Below, piece by piece: positions 9,611 to 18,549 of a stretch of DNA of 64,000 nt (positions within the stretch are counted from its first letter, which is position 1; each line of letters starts with the position of its first letter). The notes beneath the pieces are model-generated. The model searched no databases, was not told the origin of the DNA, and saw nothing but the letters and a program-made list of their open reading frames with translations. The DNA is taken from assembly GCA_963749715.1 (NCBI GenBank), contig CAVVNR010000007.1:47204-111203 (forward strand), in the 5' to 3' direction. The position numbers were made by a program, and so were the translations under genes. This DNA is from Roseiarcus sp963749715. GTDB taxonomy: Bacteria; Pseudomonadota; Alphaproteobacteria; Rhizobiales; Beijerinckiaceae.

Positions 9611-10243
9611 CCCGCCTTGCGCCTCGCTCTATGCGCAAAGGTTGGCGCCATGATGGTCGGCGCGCCCTCCGGGTCTGATCGGGAGCGCCGATCCGCGACT
9701 AGAGGTTTTCGAGCCGTCGTACTCAACTAAACTTTTTTTGTCGTCGCGCCCGCTTTGTCGCCAAACTGTAACATGATCCGAATAGTGAAATACTAGGGCG
9801 ATTCTCATATTCGACCGGGGGCGTTGAAACGCTTTCCGGCCGCTTCTACGTCGCGTGTAGTATAGACGCGCCAATTTTGCCTATTCCGTGCACGCCGAAC
9901 AGTTCTTCTGTGATCATTTTGCCACAGATTGAAAAAAGTCAAAAACACGGTGAATTTATAGTTTGTCTGTGACATGACCACTCGCTAGGGTTGACCCTGG
10001 TCAATTCGATCAGAGTTGGCCCGAACCGGGTCTTCAGGCCGGAGATACGTCAAAACCCAGCGCCGCGGCTTCGGAGTTCTTCGATTCAGCGGGCGAGACG
10101 ACGCTGAGCGGCGGGGCATCAATCGCTCGCGAGCGCGTGCAGGGGATTTGGCGGCTCGCGCCTCGTCTCGGGGGTTGGGAGCAATCGACAATCGTCAGCG
10201 CGGGCCGGCGGGGGTTTCGGCTCCACCACGGGATGGGGTTCAG
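9611..10243. promoter_or_regulatory. divergent promoter region of response regulator and porin
   Basis: About 630 bases between the divergent response-regulator and porin genes. The part from about 9720 to 9980 is clearly richer in A and T than the rest of the window, with runs such as CTAAACTTTTTTTG near 9727 and GAAAAAAGTCAAAAAC near 9928, as expected for promoters. Short reading frames here (for example at 9629-9874, minus) lack a convincing ribosome site or recognisable protein. The palindrome at 9991-10004 lies inside this region. A long leader of the porin transcript is likely. Confidence 0.5.
9991..10004. promoter_or_regulatory. palindrome TTGACC-N2-GGTCAA upstream of porin
   Basis: The sequence TTGACCCTGGTCAA has the same half-sites as the RutR-box at 35-50 but with two rather than four central bases between the TTGACC and GGTCAA arms. 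It sits 240 bases before the porin start. It could be an operator for a TetR-type regulator; the changed spacing argues against simple RutR binding. Function is unproven. Confidence 0.4.
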
Positions 10244-11846
10244 ATGAGAAAGCTCAGTGTCGCCCTGGCTACCACAATCGCCGCCATTGGCGCGGCTCAC
10301 GCGGCCGATCTGCCGACCAAAAAGGAGGCTCCTCCGCCTCCGCCGGTGGACTGCTTTTCCAGCTTATGGGCCTATATGAATTCAACCGCCGCGGATTGCC
10401 CGCTCACCTACGGGCCGTTCACCGCGTATCTCACGCTCGACTGGGGCTTCGGCTGGGAATCCCACAGCGCTGGCTACAACGCCGCGTTCAACAACGGCGT
10501 CTCGAATATTGTCACCAAGCAGAGCAGCCCTTATTCCGGGTGGCTGCAGACGCCAAACGGGATCAATCAGTCCGTCGTCGGCGTCAAGATGAGCCAGCCG
10601 ATCGCCTATGGCTGGTCGGTCGTCGGCACGTGGGAAATCGGATTCAACCCGTATTTTGGCTATCTGTCCGACGCCCAGCGCTCGCAAGTCCAGAACAACG
10701 GCAAAGCGCTGGTCCTGCAGAACGCGAACGCCGATTCGAGCCGAACCGGCCAATACGACAACTCGCAGGGGTTCCTCGGAATCAGCAATCCGGTCTACGG
10801 CACGCTGACCGCCGGCCGCGTGAACACGCTCTCGCTTGACACGCTCATCGCCTACGATCCGCTGAGCAGCGCCTACGCCTTCTCGCCGTTCGGCTATTCC
10901 GGCTCGTACGCGGGCTTTGGCGACACCGAAGCAGCCCGCGCCAACACCGCCGTCAAGTATCGTGTCAACTACCAGAACTTCCGCGCCGGAGGCTTGATCC
11001 AATGGGGCGGTTATGATCAGGGCAATGGCTCGACTTCGATGTACCAAGGCCAGGTCGGCGCCGACTTTAATCTGTTCGGCGGCACCCCCTACGCCGGCGC
11101 CCTGTCGATGGACTTCCTCGGCAGTTACGCCCAGAACGTGGTGAACGTCAGCACCTTCAGTGGCAGCTGCGCCGTCATCACCAAGGGCACGTACGCCGGC
11201 ACGGTCGGCTGCAGCGACGGCATCCCGACATTTTACAACAATACCGACGTCAAGGCGACGTTATCGAACAATGTCGGCTTCCTCGGGGTCGCCAAGTACA
11301 AATGGCAAGCCCTGACCGTTTCCGGCGGCTACGCCTGGCTCAAGACAGACAGATCCGAACGAAACCTTCCCCGATGGCTTCAAAACCATTGGTGGCTGGA
11401 ACGTGCCTGGCACCATACCCTCATCAGTCAAGAACGCATCAAAATTGTTTCCGACGCAATGGATCACGTACAATCAATACGTTGACGCCAGGATTGCCCC
11501 CTACTGGTTTTTCGGCGCCAAGTACGCCGTTACTCCGCAATTGGACATAAGTGGCGCGTTTTATTACCTGAGCCAAAATAACTACAATTCCTCGACCACG
11601 CCCTGCGCCCCGGCCAACAGCAAATTTGTTGAACCGAACGGGTACACTTTCACGGTTACGCGCCTCAATAACGGCGCTTGCGCCGGGTCAACGGACTTCC
11701 TTTCTTTCCTGATCGACTATCGCCCCGTCAAGCGCGTCGACCTCTACGCCGGCGTGATGCTGTCGAATGTCTACGGCGGCCTCGCCAACGGCTACCAGGT
11801 GACGCAGACGATCAACCCGACGGCGGGCCTGCGCATCAAGTTCTGA
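10244..11846 (+). pseudogene. outer-membrane porin (Porin_2 type), one frameshift
   Basis: A Rhizobiales-type porin of about 533 residues after one frame repair. It starts with a signal peptide (MRKLSVALATTIAAIGAAHA, cleaved before ADLPTKK), followed by the typical Pro-rich and Cys pair opening and a series of amphipathic beta strands, and ends with an aromatic C-terminal strand (LRIKF) as outer-membrane barrels do. The ATG at 10244 is chosen for this signal. The frame breaks at about 11345, inside the short tandem AGACAGACAGA; removing one or adding two bases (or deleting one four-base unit) joins WLK to TDPNETFPDGF. No other damage is visible. It is monocistronic, with a terminator-like hairpin following. 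Confidence 0.85.
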
Positions 11847-11869
11847 CGCGCGGCTCTTTTGGCAAGACG

Positions 11870-11904
11870 GCGGCGAGGGCGGATGCTCTGTCGCCGCTTT
11901 TGTT
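11870..11904 (+). terminator. probable rho-independent terminator after porin
   Basis: GCGGCGA at 11870-11876 pairs with TCGCCGC at 11891-11897 around a 14-base loop, followed directly by TTTTGTT. It lies 24 bases beyond the porin stop codon. Confidence 0.6.
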
Positions 11905-12105
11905 GACGCGCTCGGGCCGGCGCGTCCTCATGGGCCGATCGCTTTAGGCCCCGAATTCATTTGACATCGCCGGCGCGACTGAACCGTTGCCCATTTGACG
12001 CTCCGCGTTGCGACACTTGCGCGATCAAATCCGCAAGCTCAATATCGGCGACGGCGCAACCTTCGGCATGGCGTCTTCACGGCCAATCTCGGGAGATTTT
12101 GACCC

Positions 12106-13704
12106 ATGGGTTTATCTCGCAGAATCATGACCGGCGTGGCGGCGGCGTTCTTGCTGCAGGCGACCCCCTCCATCGCCGAAACGCTGTTCAGGCTCGATGC
12201 TTCCGCGCCCGGCGAAGCCGATCCCGACAAGGGCATCGACTACATAGGATCGGTGCTCGCCTTCAATCTCTATGACGGGCTGGTCGCGCCCGGACAGAAT
12301 GGCGCCCCGGTCGCGCCCCATCTCGCAAGCGGATGGAAGATCGACGGCAATGACTACATCTTCACCCTGCGTCCGGACGTCAAGTTTCACTCCGGCAACG
12401 CCTTGACCGCGGATGACGTCGTCTTTTCCTTCAAACGGCTGATGGCGCTCGCCAAAGGGAACTCGCCGCTGTTCGCCGATCGCGTCGCCAGCGTCGCCGC
12501 GGTCGATCCCCAAACGGTCAAGTTCACCTTGTCGGGCCCCTATGCGCCGTTTCTCGGCGCGATGGTGCGGCTGCCGATCCTCGATTCGAAACTCGTGCTG
12601 GCGCACAAGGCGGACGGCAAATTCGGCGACATGGGCGACTACGGCGAAGCATGGCTGTCGAGCCATGACGCCGGCTCCGGCGCTTACACGCTGCTCAGCC
12701 ATGTGCCGGAAAGCGAGACCAATCTCGCCAGGTTCGATGGCTATTTCCTCGGCGTGCCGGCCAGCGCGCCTGACAAGGTGCGCGTCCGCTACGGGCTGCA
12801 GCCCGCAACCGTGCGCGAGCTCGTGGCCAGCGGCCAGCAGGATATGACTTCGCAGTGGCTGCCGCCCGAAGTCATGCGCGCGCTTGCCGAGCGCCCCGAC
12901 ACCCATCTGCTCACCGACCGCGGCTCGAACATCCTGTTCTTGCACATGAACACGCAGAAATCGCCGCTCGACGACGTGAACTGCCGCTTGGCGCTGACCT
13001 ACGGGTTCGACTACGCGACCGCGATCAAGCTGGCGCAGATCACCGACAAGGTCTCCGCGGCTACGCCCGCGAACGGCGCGATCGGCAAGAGCGAGTTCGG
13101 CTACAACGCCAGCCTGCCGATGTTCGCCCAGGATTTGGGCAAGGCCAAGGATGCTCTCGCCAAATGCAAGTACAAGACTCCCGACGAGCGCAAGCTCGAT
13201 GTCACCTGGATCACCGAAGTTCCGGCCGAGGAGAAGACCGCGCTGTTGATGAAGGCCAATTTCGATGCGCTCGGCTTCCAGACGACGATCAAGGGAGCGC
13301 CCTGGACGCTCTACACCCAGCAGGTGACCAAGCCCGAGAGCACGCCCTCGCTCAGCGAAGTCTATATCGACGCGCCGACGCCCGACCCCGACTCGATCCT
13401 CTACAACATGTACAGTTCGAAGTCGCCGCCGACCTGGGAGTCGGCGTCCCATCTCAGCGATCCCGAAGTCGACCAGCTGCTCGACGCCGGCCGGCAGGAA
13501 AACGACATCGCCAAGAGGAAGGCGATCTATGAGAAGCTGGAAGGCCGCCTCGACGCTGTCGCCCCGGCGATCTTCGCCAGCGAGGTGAGCGGGGTCTTCG
13601 TCGGCCTCAACACCTTCAAACTGCCGCCGTTCGAGGACGATTCGAAGCGTTTTTCGGCCGAGGAATATGGTCTTCAATTCCGCCTGGTCGAAATGACCAA
13701 ATAG
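12106..13704 (+). CDS. ABC importer substrate-binding protein, peptide/nickel type (SBP_bac_5)
   Basis: A 532-residue periplasmic binding protein of the DppA/OppA family. A signal peptide occupies about 1-25 (ending SIAETLF). The family pattern is complete: the LYDGLVAP segment, LASGWKIDGNDYIFTLRPDVKFHSG, and TADDVVFSFKRL. An alternative ATG at 12127 is possible. Two permeases and two ATPases follow on the same strand, so this is the receptor of a full five-part importer. The ligand could be an oligopeptide or another solute; sequence alone does not decide. Confidence 0.9.
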   Translation: MGLSRRIMTGVAAAFLLQATPSIAETLFRLDASAPGEADPDKGIDYIGSVLAFNLYDGLVAPGQNGAPVAPHLASGWKIDGNDYIFTLRPDVKFHSGNALTADDVVFSFKRLMALAKGNSPLFADRVASVAAVDPQTVKFTLSGPYAPFLGAMVRLPILDSKLVLAHKADGKFGDMGDYGEAWLSSHDAGSGAYTLLSHVPESETNLARFDGYFLGVPASAPDKVRVRYGLQPATVRELVASGQQDMTSQWLPPEVMRALAERPDTHLLTDRGSNILFLHMNTQKSPLDDVNCRLALTYGFDYATAIKLAQITDKVSAATPANGAIGKSEFGYNASLPMFAQDLGKAKDALAKCKYKTPDERKLDVTWITEVPAEEKTALLMKANFDALGFQTTIKGAPWTLYTQQVTKPESTPSLSEVYIDAPTPDPDSILYNMYSSKSPPTWESASHLSDPEVDQLLDAGRQENDIAKRKAIYEKLEGRLDAVAPAIFASEVSGVFVGLNTFKLPPFEDDSKRFSAEEYGLQFRLVEMTK

Positions 13705-13713
13705 AACGTGAAA

Positions 13714-13755
13714 GGCCGTTCGGCGCGCGGGCGCGGCCGTTCGGCGCGCGAGCGC
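13714..13755 (+). repeat. 21-bp direct tandem repeat, two units
   Basis: Two adjacent 21-base units (13714-13734 and 13735-13755) beginning GGCCGTTCGGCGCGCG match at 20 of 21 positions. They fill the 62-base gap between the binding-protein stop and the first permease. Each unit is GC-rich and partly self-complementary, so a role as mRNA stabilising or attenuating structure is possible; that is inference. Confidence 0.75.
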
Positions 13756-13766
13756 GCTCCCCGCTG

Positions 13767-14795
13767 ATGTCGCCGCTCGCGCACACGCTGATCCAGCGCC
13801 TCGTGGCCTCGCTCGTGGTGCTCGTTGGCGTGTCGATGCTGATGTTCGCCATCGCGCGGGTGATCCCCGGCGATCCGGCCAGGATCGCGCTCGGTCCGAA
13901 CGCCACCGAGGCCCAGGTGCAGGCGCTGCGCCGGGAGCGGCATCTCGATCAGTCTCTCCCCCGGCAATATTGGGAATATGTCCGCGAGCTGGCGCACGGC
14001 AATCTCGGCGTCTCGCTTTACAGCAACCGCCCCGTGCGGGTGGACATCGCCCAGTATCTGCCGGCGACGCTCGAGCTGGTGTTCGTCGCCGGCCTGATGA
14101 TCGTCATGATCGGCCTGCCGGTCGGCGTTCTCTCCGCCCGCTATCGCGGGCGGTTGGGCGATCATCTCGGGCGGATCGGCTCGATCATGAGCGTTTCCAC
14201 TCCCGCCTTCGTCTGGGGCGTCCTATTGCAACTGTGCTTCGCCTACCTCTGGCGCCTGTTTCCGATCGAGGGCCGGCTGACTGCGGCCTTGCCGCCGCCG
14301 CCTCCAATCACCGGCTTTTTCATCGTCGACTCGATACTGGCCGGCGACGGCAAGGCGCTGATCGACGCCCTTCACCATCTGGCGCTGCCGGCGCTCGCCC
14401 TGGCGATGGCCGGCATCGGGCAGACCGCCCGCCTCACACGCGCCAGCATGGTCGAGACCTACCGCAAGCCGTTCATCGAGATGGCTGAGGCTTACGGCTT
14501 CCCCGAGTCGCGCATCGCCAGCCGGTACGCATTCCGGCCGGCGCTCATCCCGGTTCTCACCATCCTCGGTCTCGATATCGCCGCCTTGCTCGGCAACGCG
14601 TTCCTGGTGGAGAGCGTGTTCGGTTGGCCGGGCCTGTCGCGCTATGGCGTCGAGGTGATCCTGCACAAGGATCTCGACGCCATCGTCGGCACGGTGCTCA
14701 TCATCGCCGCGGCGTTCCTCATCGCCAATATCGCAGTCGATCTCCTGGTGGCGCTGGTCAATCCGCGCATCCGCTTCGCGGGAGGGGGGTCGTGA
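13767..14795 (+). CDS. ABC importer permease, DppB type
   Basis: A 342-residue inner-membrane permease with about six transmembrane helices (first at about 10-32, LVASLVVLVGVSMLMFAIARVIPGDP). The EAA loop that docks the ATPase is at about 232-252 (MAEAYGFPESRIASRYAFRPA). The typical DppB N-terminal segment with PGDPARIALGP is present. The last four bases overlap the next permease (GTGA). It pairs with the DppC-like subunit to form the channel for the solute bound by the upstream protein. Confidence 0.92.
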   Translation: MSPLAHTLIQRLVASLVVLVGVSMLMFAIARVIPGDPARIALGPNATEAQVQALRRERHLDQSLPRQYWEYVRELAHGNLGVSLYSNRPVRVDIAQYLPATLELVFVAGLMIVMIGLPVGVLSARYRGRLGDHLGRIGSIMSVSTPAFVWGVLLQLCFAYLWRLFPIEGRLTAALPPPPPITGFFIVDSILAGDGKALIDALHHLALPALALAMAGIGQTARLTRASMVETYRKPFIEMAEAYGFPESRIASRYAFRPALIPVLTILGLDIAALLGNAFLVESVFGWPGLSRYGVEVILHKDLDAIVGTVLIIAAAFLIANIAVDLLVALVNPRIRFAGGGS

Positions 14796-15640
14796 CGGTC
14801 GCCGCGGCCTCCCCGGCATGGCGCGCGTTCCGCCGCAACCCGACGGCGATGATCGGACTGGCCCTGGTGGCGCTGGTCGCGTCAGCCGCCCTGTTCGCCG
14901 ATTGGATCGCGCCTTACCCCAGCCACGCCGGGCCGGTCGGCGATTTCGGCGCGATGACGGCGGAGCCCAGCCGCCGCTTTCTCCTCGGCACCGACACGAT
15001 CGGCCGCGATCTCCTGACCCGGCTCCTCTACGCCTATCGACTGTCGCTGGAAATGGCGGCGGTCGTGCTTGCGATCGCAACCCCGGTCGGCGTCGTGGTC
15101 GGCCTTCTCGCCGGCTATCTCGGGGCGGCGTGGAGCTACGGTCTCATGCGGCTCACCGACGTCTTCCTCTCGGTTCCTCCGCTCGTTCTGGCGATGTCAA
15201 TCACCGGCTTTCTCGAGCCGAGCGCCATTCACGGCATGATCGCGATCACCGCGATGTGGTGGCCCTGGTACGCGCGTCTCGCCTATAACCTCACCCGCGC
15301 CGAAAAGCAGGAAGGCTACGTGCTCGCGGCTCAGACCGTCGGGGCGAGCCTGCCGCACATCCTGTTCCGCGAGATCCTGCCGAATGCCATGCCTTCGATT
15401 CTGACCAAGATGACGATCGACGTCGGCTTCGTCATTCTCATCGCCTCGTCGATGTCGTTTCTTGGTCTCGGCGCGCAGGCGCCGACGCCCGATCTCGGCT
15501 CGATGGTGGCGGACGGCGCGAAATACATGCCCGACGCATGGTGGCTGACCGTCTTTCCGGCGATTGCGATCCTGATCGTCGTCATGGGTTTCAATCTGCT
15601 CGGCGACGGCTTGAGGGAAGCGGCCGATGCCTACCGGTAG
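14792..15640 (+). CDS. ABC importer permease, DppC type
   Basis: A 282-residue permease beginning at GTG, supported by GGAGGGGGGTC upstream and the GTGA overlap with the previous stop. It has the N-terminal OppC segment (WRAFRRNPTAMIGLALV), the characteristic LGTDTIGRDLLTRLLY motif, and the EAA loop (YVLAAQTVGASLPHILFREI). About six transmembrane helices. Its last 14 bases overlap the first ATPase gene, showing a single operon. Confidence 0.92.
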   Translation: MTVAAASPAWRAFRRNPTAMIGLALVALVASAALFADWIAPYPSHAGPVGDFGAMTAEPSRRFLLGTDTIGRDLLTRLLYAYRLSLEMAAVVLAIATPVGVVVGLLAGYLGAAWSYGLMRLTDVFLSVPPLVLAMSITGFLEPSAIHGMIAITAMWWPWYARLAYNLTRAEKQEGYVLAAQTVGASLPHILFREILPNAMPSILTKMTIDVGFVILIASSMSFLGLGAQAPTPDLGSMVADGAKYMPDAWWLTVFPAIAILIVVMGFNLLGDGLREAADAYR

Positions 15641-16553
15641 CGCGCCTGCTCGCGCTGGCGAGGCGCGCGCCATCGTCCTCGCCGTGCGCAACCTTTGCGT
15701 TAGTTTTCAGAGCTTCGGCGGCCATGTCGAGGCGCTGCGCGACGTCGCGCTCCATGTGCGCCAAGGCGAGAAGATCGCGCTGGTCGGCGAATCCGGGTCG
15801 GGCAAATCGACGATCGCGCGCGCGATCCTCGGCCTTTTGCAGAACCAGGCCGGTGTCGCGGTGAGCGGATCGGCGCGGCTCAGGGCGCGCGAGATCCTCG
15901 GCGACGAATTCGCCATCCGCGCGGCGCGCGGCGACCGCGTGGCGATGATCTTCCAGGATGCGGCCTCCGCGCTCAATCCGACGTTCACCATCGGCGACCA
16001 GTTCAGGGAAGTGCTGCGGCGCGGCGATCGAGCGATGACGAATGCGGAAGCCCTGCGTCGCGCCCGCGCCGCGCTCGCCGACGTCTATCTTCACGAGCCC
16101 GACCGGGTGCTGGGCTCCTACGTGTTTCAATTGTCGGGCGGCATGAGCCAGCGGGTGATGATCGCGCTGGCGCTCGTCAACAATCCCGACCTCCTGATCG
16201 CCGACGAGCCAGGCAGCGCCCTCGACGTCACGGTTCAGGCGCGCACCCTTCATTTGATGAACGCGTTGATCGGACGGCGCGGAACCTCGGTCCTGTTCAT
16301 TTCGCACAACCTCGGCGTCGTGCGCGAATTCGCCGATCGCGTTTACGTCATCTATCGCGGACGCATCGTCGAGCACGCAACCGCCGGCCAATTGTTCGCC
16401 GATCCTCGCCATCCCTACACGCGCGCGCTTCTTGCAGCGATCCCGAAACTCGACGAGCCGCGCCTTCCCGACGTTCCCGAGACGAGCCCGGGCTTCGCCG
16501 ACCCGCTGATCGAGCATGACGGCTGCGGCGAGCCGGCGCTCGCGCCCGCATGA
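15627..16553 (+). CDS. ABC importer ATP-binding protein, DppD type
   Basis: A 308-residue cytoplasmic ATPase of the dipeptide/oligopeptide class. Walker A is GESGSGKST (about 52-60), the Q loop is MIFQDAASALNPT, the signature is LSGGMSQRV and Walker B is LLIADEPGSALD, where the second position after DEP is Gly rather than Thr, as is common in DppD. The C-terminal extension contains RHPYTRALLAAIP. It overlaps the permease before it and the second ATPase after it. Confidence 0.92.
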   Translation: MPTGSAPARAGEARAIVLAVRNLCVSFQSFGGHVEALRDVALHVRQGEKIALVGESGSGKSTIARAILGLLQNQAGVAVSGSARLRAREILGDEFAIRAARGDRVAMIFQDAASALNPTFTIGDQFREVLRRGDRAMTNAEALRRARAALADVYLHEPDRVLGSYVFQLSGGMSQRVMIALALVNNPDLLIADEPGSALDVTVQARTLHLMNALIGRRGTSVLFISHNLGVVREFADRVYVIYRGRIVEHATAGQLFADPRHPYTRALLAAIPKLDEPRLPDVPETSPGFADPLIEHDGCGEPALAPA

Positions 16554-17377
16554 GCGAAGCGCTGCTCTCGGTCGAGCGGCTCAGCAAGCGCTTCCGCTCC
16601 GCCGGACGCGAGGTGACGGCGCTCGATGACGTTTCGATCGAGGTTCAGCGCGGCGAGTGTCATGCGATCATCGGCGAATCGGGCTCCGGCAAGTCGACGC
16701 TCGGCGCCCTCATCCTCGGGCTGATCGAGCCGACCTCCGGGCTGGTGCGCTTCAAGGGCGAGGAATTGAGCGCGCGCCGGCGTCCGCTTCGGCTCAAACG
16801 GGCGATCCAGCTCATCCAGCAGAACCCGCTCTCGGCGCTCAATCCGCGCCGCACGGTCGGCCAGTCGGTCCGCCTGGCGCTGGACGTCCATCGGCTCGGC
16901 GAACGGTCGCGGCGAGATGAACGGGTGGCGGAATTGCTGGGCGAGGTCGGGCTTCCTGCGGACTATGTCCGCCGCTCGCCTCGGGGCCTCTCCGGCGGCG
17001 AACGGCAGCGCATCGCCATCGCCAGGGCGCTCGCCTGTGAACCTGAGCTGATCGTGCTCGACGAGCCGACCTCGGCGCTCGACGTCCTGGTGCAGGCGCG
17101 GGTGCTGCGACTCCTGATGCGGGTCCGCCGCCAGCATGGACTGACTTATCTGTTCATCACCCATGATCTCGCGGTCGTTCGCGGAATCGCCGATCGGCTG
17201 AGCGTGTTTCAGAAAGGGCGGTTGGTTGAGACCGGCGCAGCCGACGACATTTTCGCGGCGCCGCGGAGCGAGTATACGCGCCGCCTGCTTGCCGCCATTC
17301 CGGTCGTAACCGAGGAGGAGGCGCGATTTCGCGACCGCTTCCGGGACGCTGGAAGCGACGGGGACGAGGAGGAGTGA
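16550..17377 (+). CDS. ABC importer ATP-binding protein, DppF type
   Basis: A 275-residue second ATPase of the importer. Walker A GESGSGKST, Q loop IQLIQQNPLSALNPR, signature LSGGERQRIAIARAL and Walker B LIVLDEPTSALD are all intact. It ends with an acidic tail of about ten residues. It starts four bases inside the preceding gene (ATGA). With DppD it forms the heterodimeric motor. The operon ends here; the next gene converges from the other strand. Confidence 0.92.
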   Translation: MSEALLSVERLSKRFRSAGREVTALDDVSIEVQRGECHAIIGESGSGKSTLGALILGLIEPTSGLVRFKGEELSARRRPLRLKRAIQLIQQNPLSALNPRRTVGQSVRLALDVHRLGERSRRDERVAELLGEVGLPADYVRRSPRGLSGGERQRIAIARALACEPELIVLDEPTSALDVLVQARVLRLLMRVRRQHGLTYLFITHDLAVVRGIADRLSVFQKGRLVETGAADDIFAAPRSEYTRRLLAAIPVVTEEEARFRDRFRDAGSDGDEEE

Positions 17378-17412
17378 CGACGGTCTCGGCGCCCGTTGCC
17401 GGGCTCGCTGCG

Positions 17413-17456
17413 CCTCGTCCTGAAGAGCGCCGAAGGCGCGTCGCGAAGGACGTTCC
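17413..17456. repeat. dispersed palindromic intergenic repeat, copy 1
   Basis: This copy begins CCTCGTCCTGAAGAGCGCC and ends CGCGAAGGACGTTCC; the two ends are roughly complementary, giving a long hairpin. It lies in the 95-base gap between the convergent ABC and deacetylase genes. Matching copies are at 19511-19554, 20768-20811 and, inverted, 20841-20884. Confidence 0.75.
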
Positions 17457-17472
17457 GGCGCGCGCCTCACGT

Positions 17473-18444
17473 TCATGCAATGGGCGGATGGACCTTGCGC
17501 CAGTGCTCGGCGATGTCACGGCCGGTGCAGACCCAGACGCGGTCGTGTCGTCTCACGTGATCGAGGAACTTGATGAGCCCGAGCGCCCGGGCCGGGCGGC
17601 CGATCAGCCGATCGTGCAGCGCGACGCTCATCATCTTCGGGCGATCGGCGCCTTCCTCGTACATCAGATCGAAGCAGTCGATCATGTAGCGGGCGAAGTC
17701 GTCGGCGGTGCTGAAGCCGTGGTTCTGGTCGAACCGGTTGTCGTTGGTCTCGAGCGAATAGGGCACGACGAGATGCCGGCGCCCGCCGACGTCGACCCAG
17801 AACGGCAGCTCGTCGCCCAGATAGTCGCGATCGTAGAGATAGCCCCCCTGCTCGACCAGGAGCCGGCGCGTATTGACGCTCGGGCGGCCGCCGAACCATC
17901 CGACCGGTCGGGAACCGGTCAGCTCGGCGAGCCCCTCGGTCGCGAGGGCGATATGCTTGCGCTCTTCCCGCTCGCCCATGGTCGTATAGTCGATCCAGCG
18001 CCAGCCGTGGCTGACGATCTCGTGGCCCGCCTCGACGAACGCTGCGGCAAGATCGGGGTAACGCTGCAATCCCCGCACCACCGCCAGCGCGCTGATCCTC
18101 ACCTCGAATTTCTTGAAGATGCGCAGGAGCCGCCATGAGCCGACCCGCGGCCCGTATTCGAACGCCGACTCGACCAATAGGCTGCGGGCGCCGGGATAGG
18201 CGGGATAGCCGAGATCGCTCAACACGTTCTCCGAGGACGTGTCGCCTTCGAGGATCGAGCGCTCGCCGCCGGCTTCGACATTGAGGTTGAAGTTGAGCGC
18301 GATCCGGGCGCTGTCGGGCCATTGCGGATCGGGCGGATCGCGCCCATAGCCGACGAAATCGCGCGGCGGATCAAACTTGGTTCTTGACCGGGCCGCGCGC
18401 TTGCCGCTCGCCGGCCGAGACGAGGTTCGGTGAATCGCTTTCAT
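17473..18444 (-). CDS. NodB-type deacetylase/amidohydrolase, PuuE (allantoinase)-like
   Basis: A 323-residue member of the polysaccharide deacetylase fold closest, as far as I can judge, to the cofactor-poor allantoinase/urate-catabolism group. Recognisable points are FVGYGRDPPDPQWP at the start, NLNVEAGGERSILEGD, HEIVSHGWRWIDY and GWFGGRPSVNTR. These fit the PuuE-like subgroup rather than chitooligosaccharide deacetylases. The ATG at 18444 has AGGAG eight bases upstream; a longer frame to 18501 has no such support. Convergent with the peptide-type ABC operon. The substrate is not determined; a hydrolase on ureides or amides is inferred. Confidence 0.75.
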   Translation of the reverse strand: MKAIHRTSSRPASGKRAARSRTKFDPPRDFVGYGRDPPDPQWPDSARIALNFNLNVEAGGERSILEGDTSSENVLSDLGYPAYPGARSLLVESAFEYGPRVGSWRLLRIFKKFEVRISALAVVRGLQRYPDLAAAFVEAGHEIVSHGWRWIDYTTMGEREERKHIALATEGLAELTGSRPVGWFGGRPSVNTRRLLVEQGGYLYDRDYLGDELPFWVDVGGRRHLVVPYSLETNDNRFDQNHGFSTADDFARYMIDCFDLMYEEGADRPKMMSVALHDRLIGRPARALGLIKFLDHVRRHDRVWVCTGRDIAEHWRKVHPPIA

Positions 18445-18549
18445 AGGCGTTGCTCCTGCCCAAGGCGCCTGCGTGGCCGCGCCGGCAGGGGAATGGAGCA
18501 TCGCTCATTCCCGCGGGAAAGCCGCCACGATGCGTTTGTTGTTCGCCAA

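Noticed and set aside
9629..9874. 81-codon minus-strand frame in the promoter region of the porin
   Set aside because: No ribosome site, no family likeness, crosses an AT-rich promoter area.
10016..10243. 76-codon extension upstream of the porin signal peptide
   Set aside because: A normal signal peptide begins at 10244; the extension would place it inside the protein.
12112..13677. Long minus-strand frame of about 520 codons opposite the ABC binding protein
   Set aside because: Antisense shadow of a well-recognised gene, with low-complexity Arg/Gly content.
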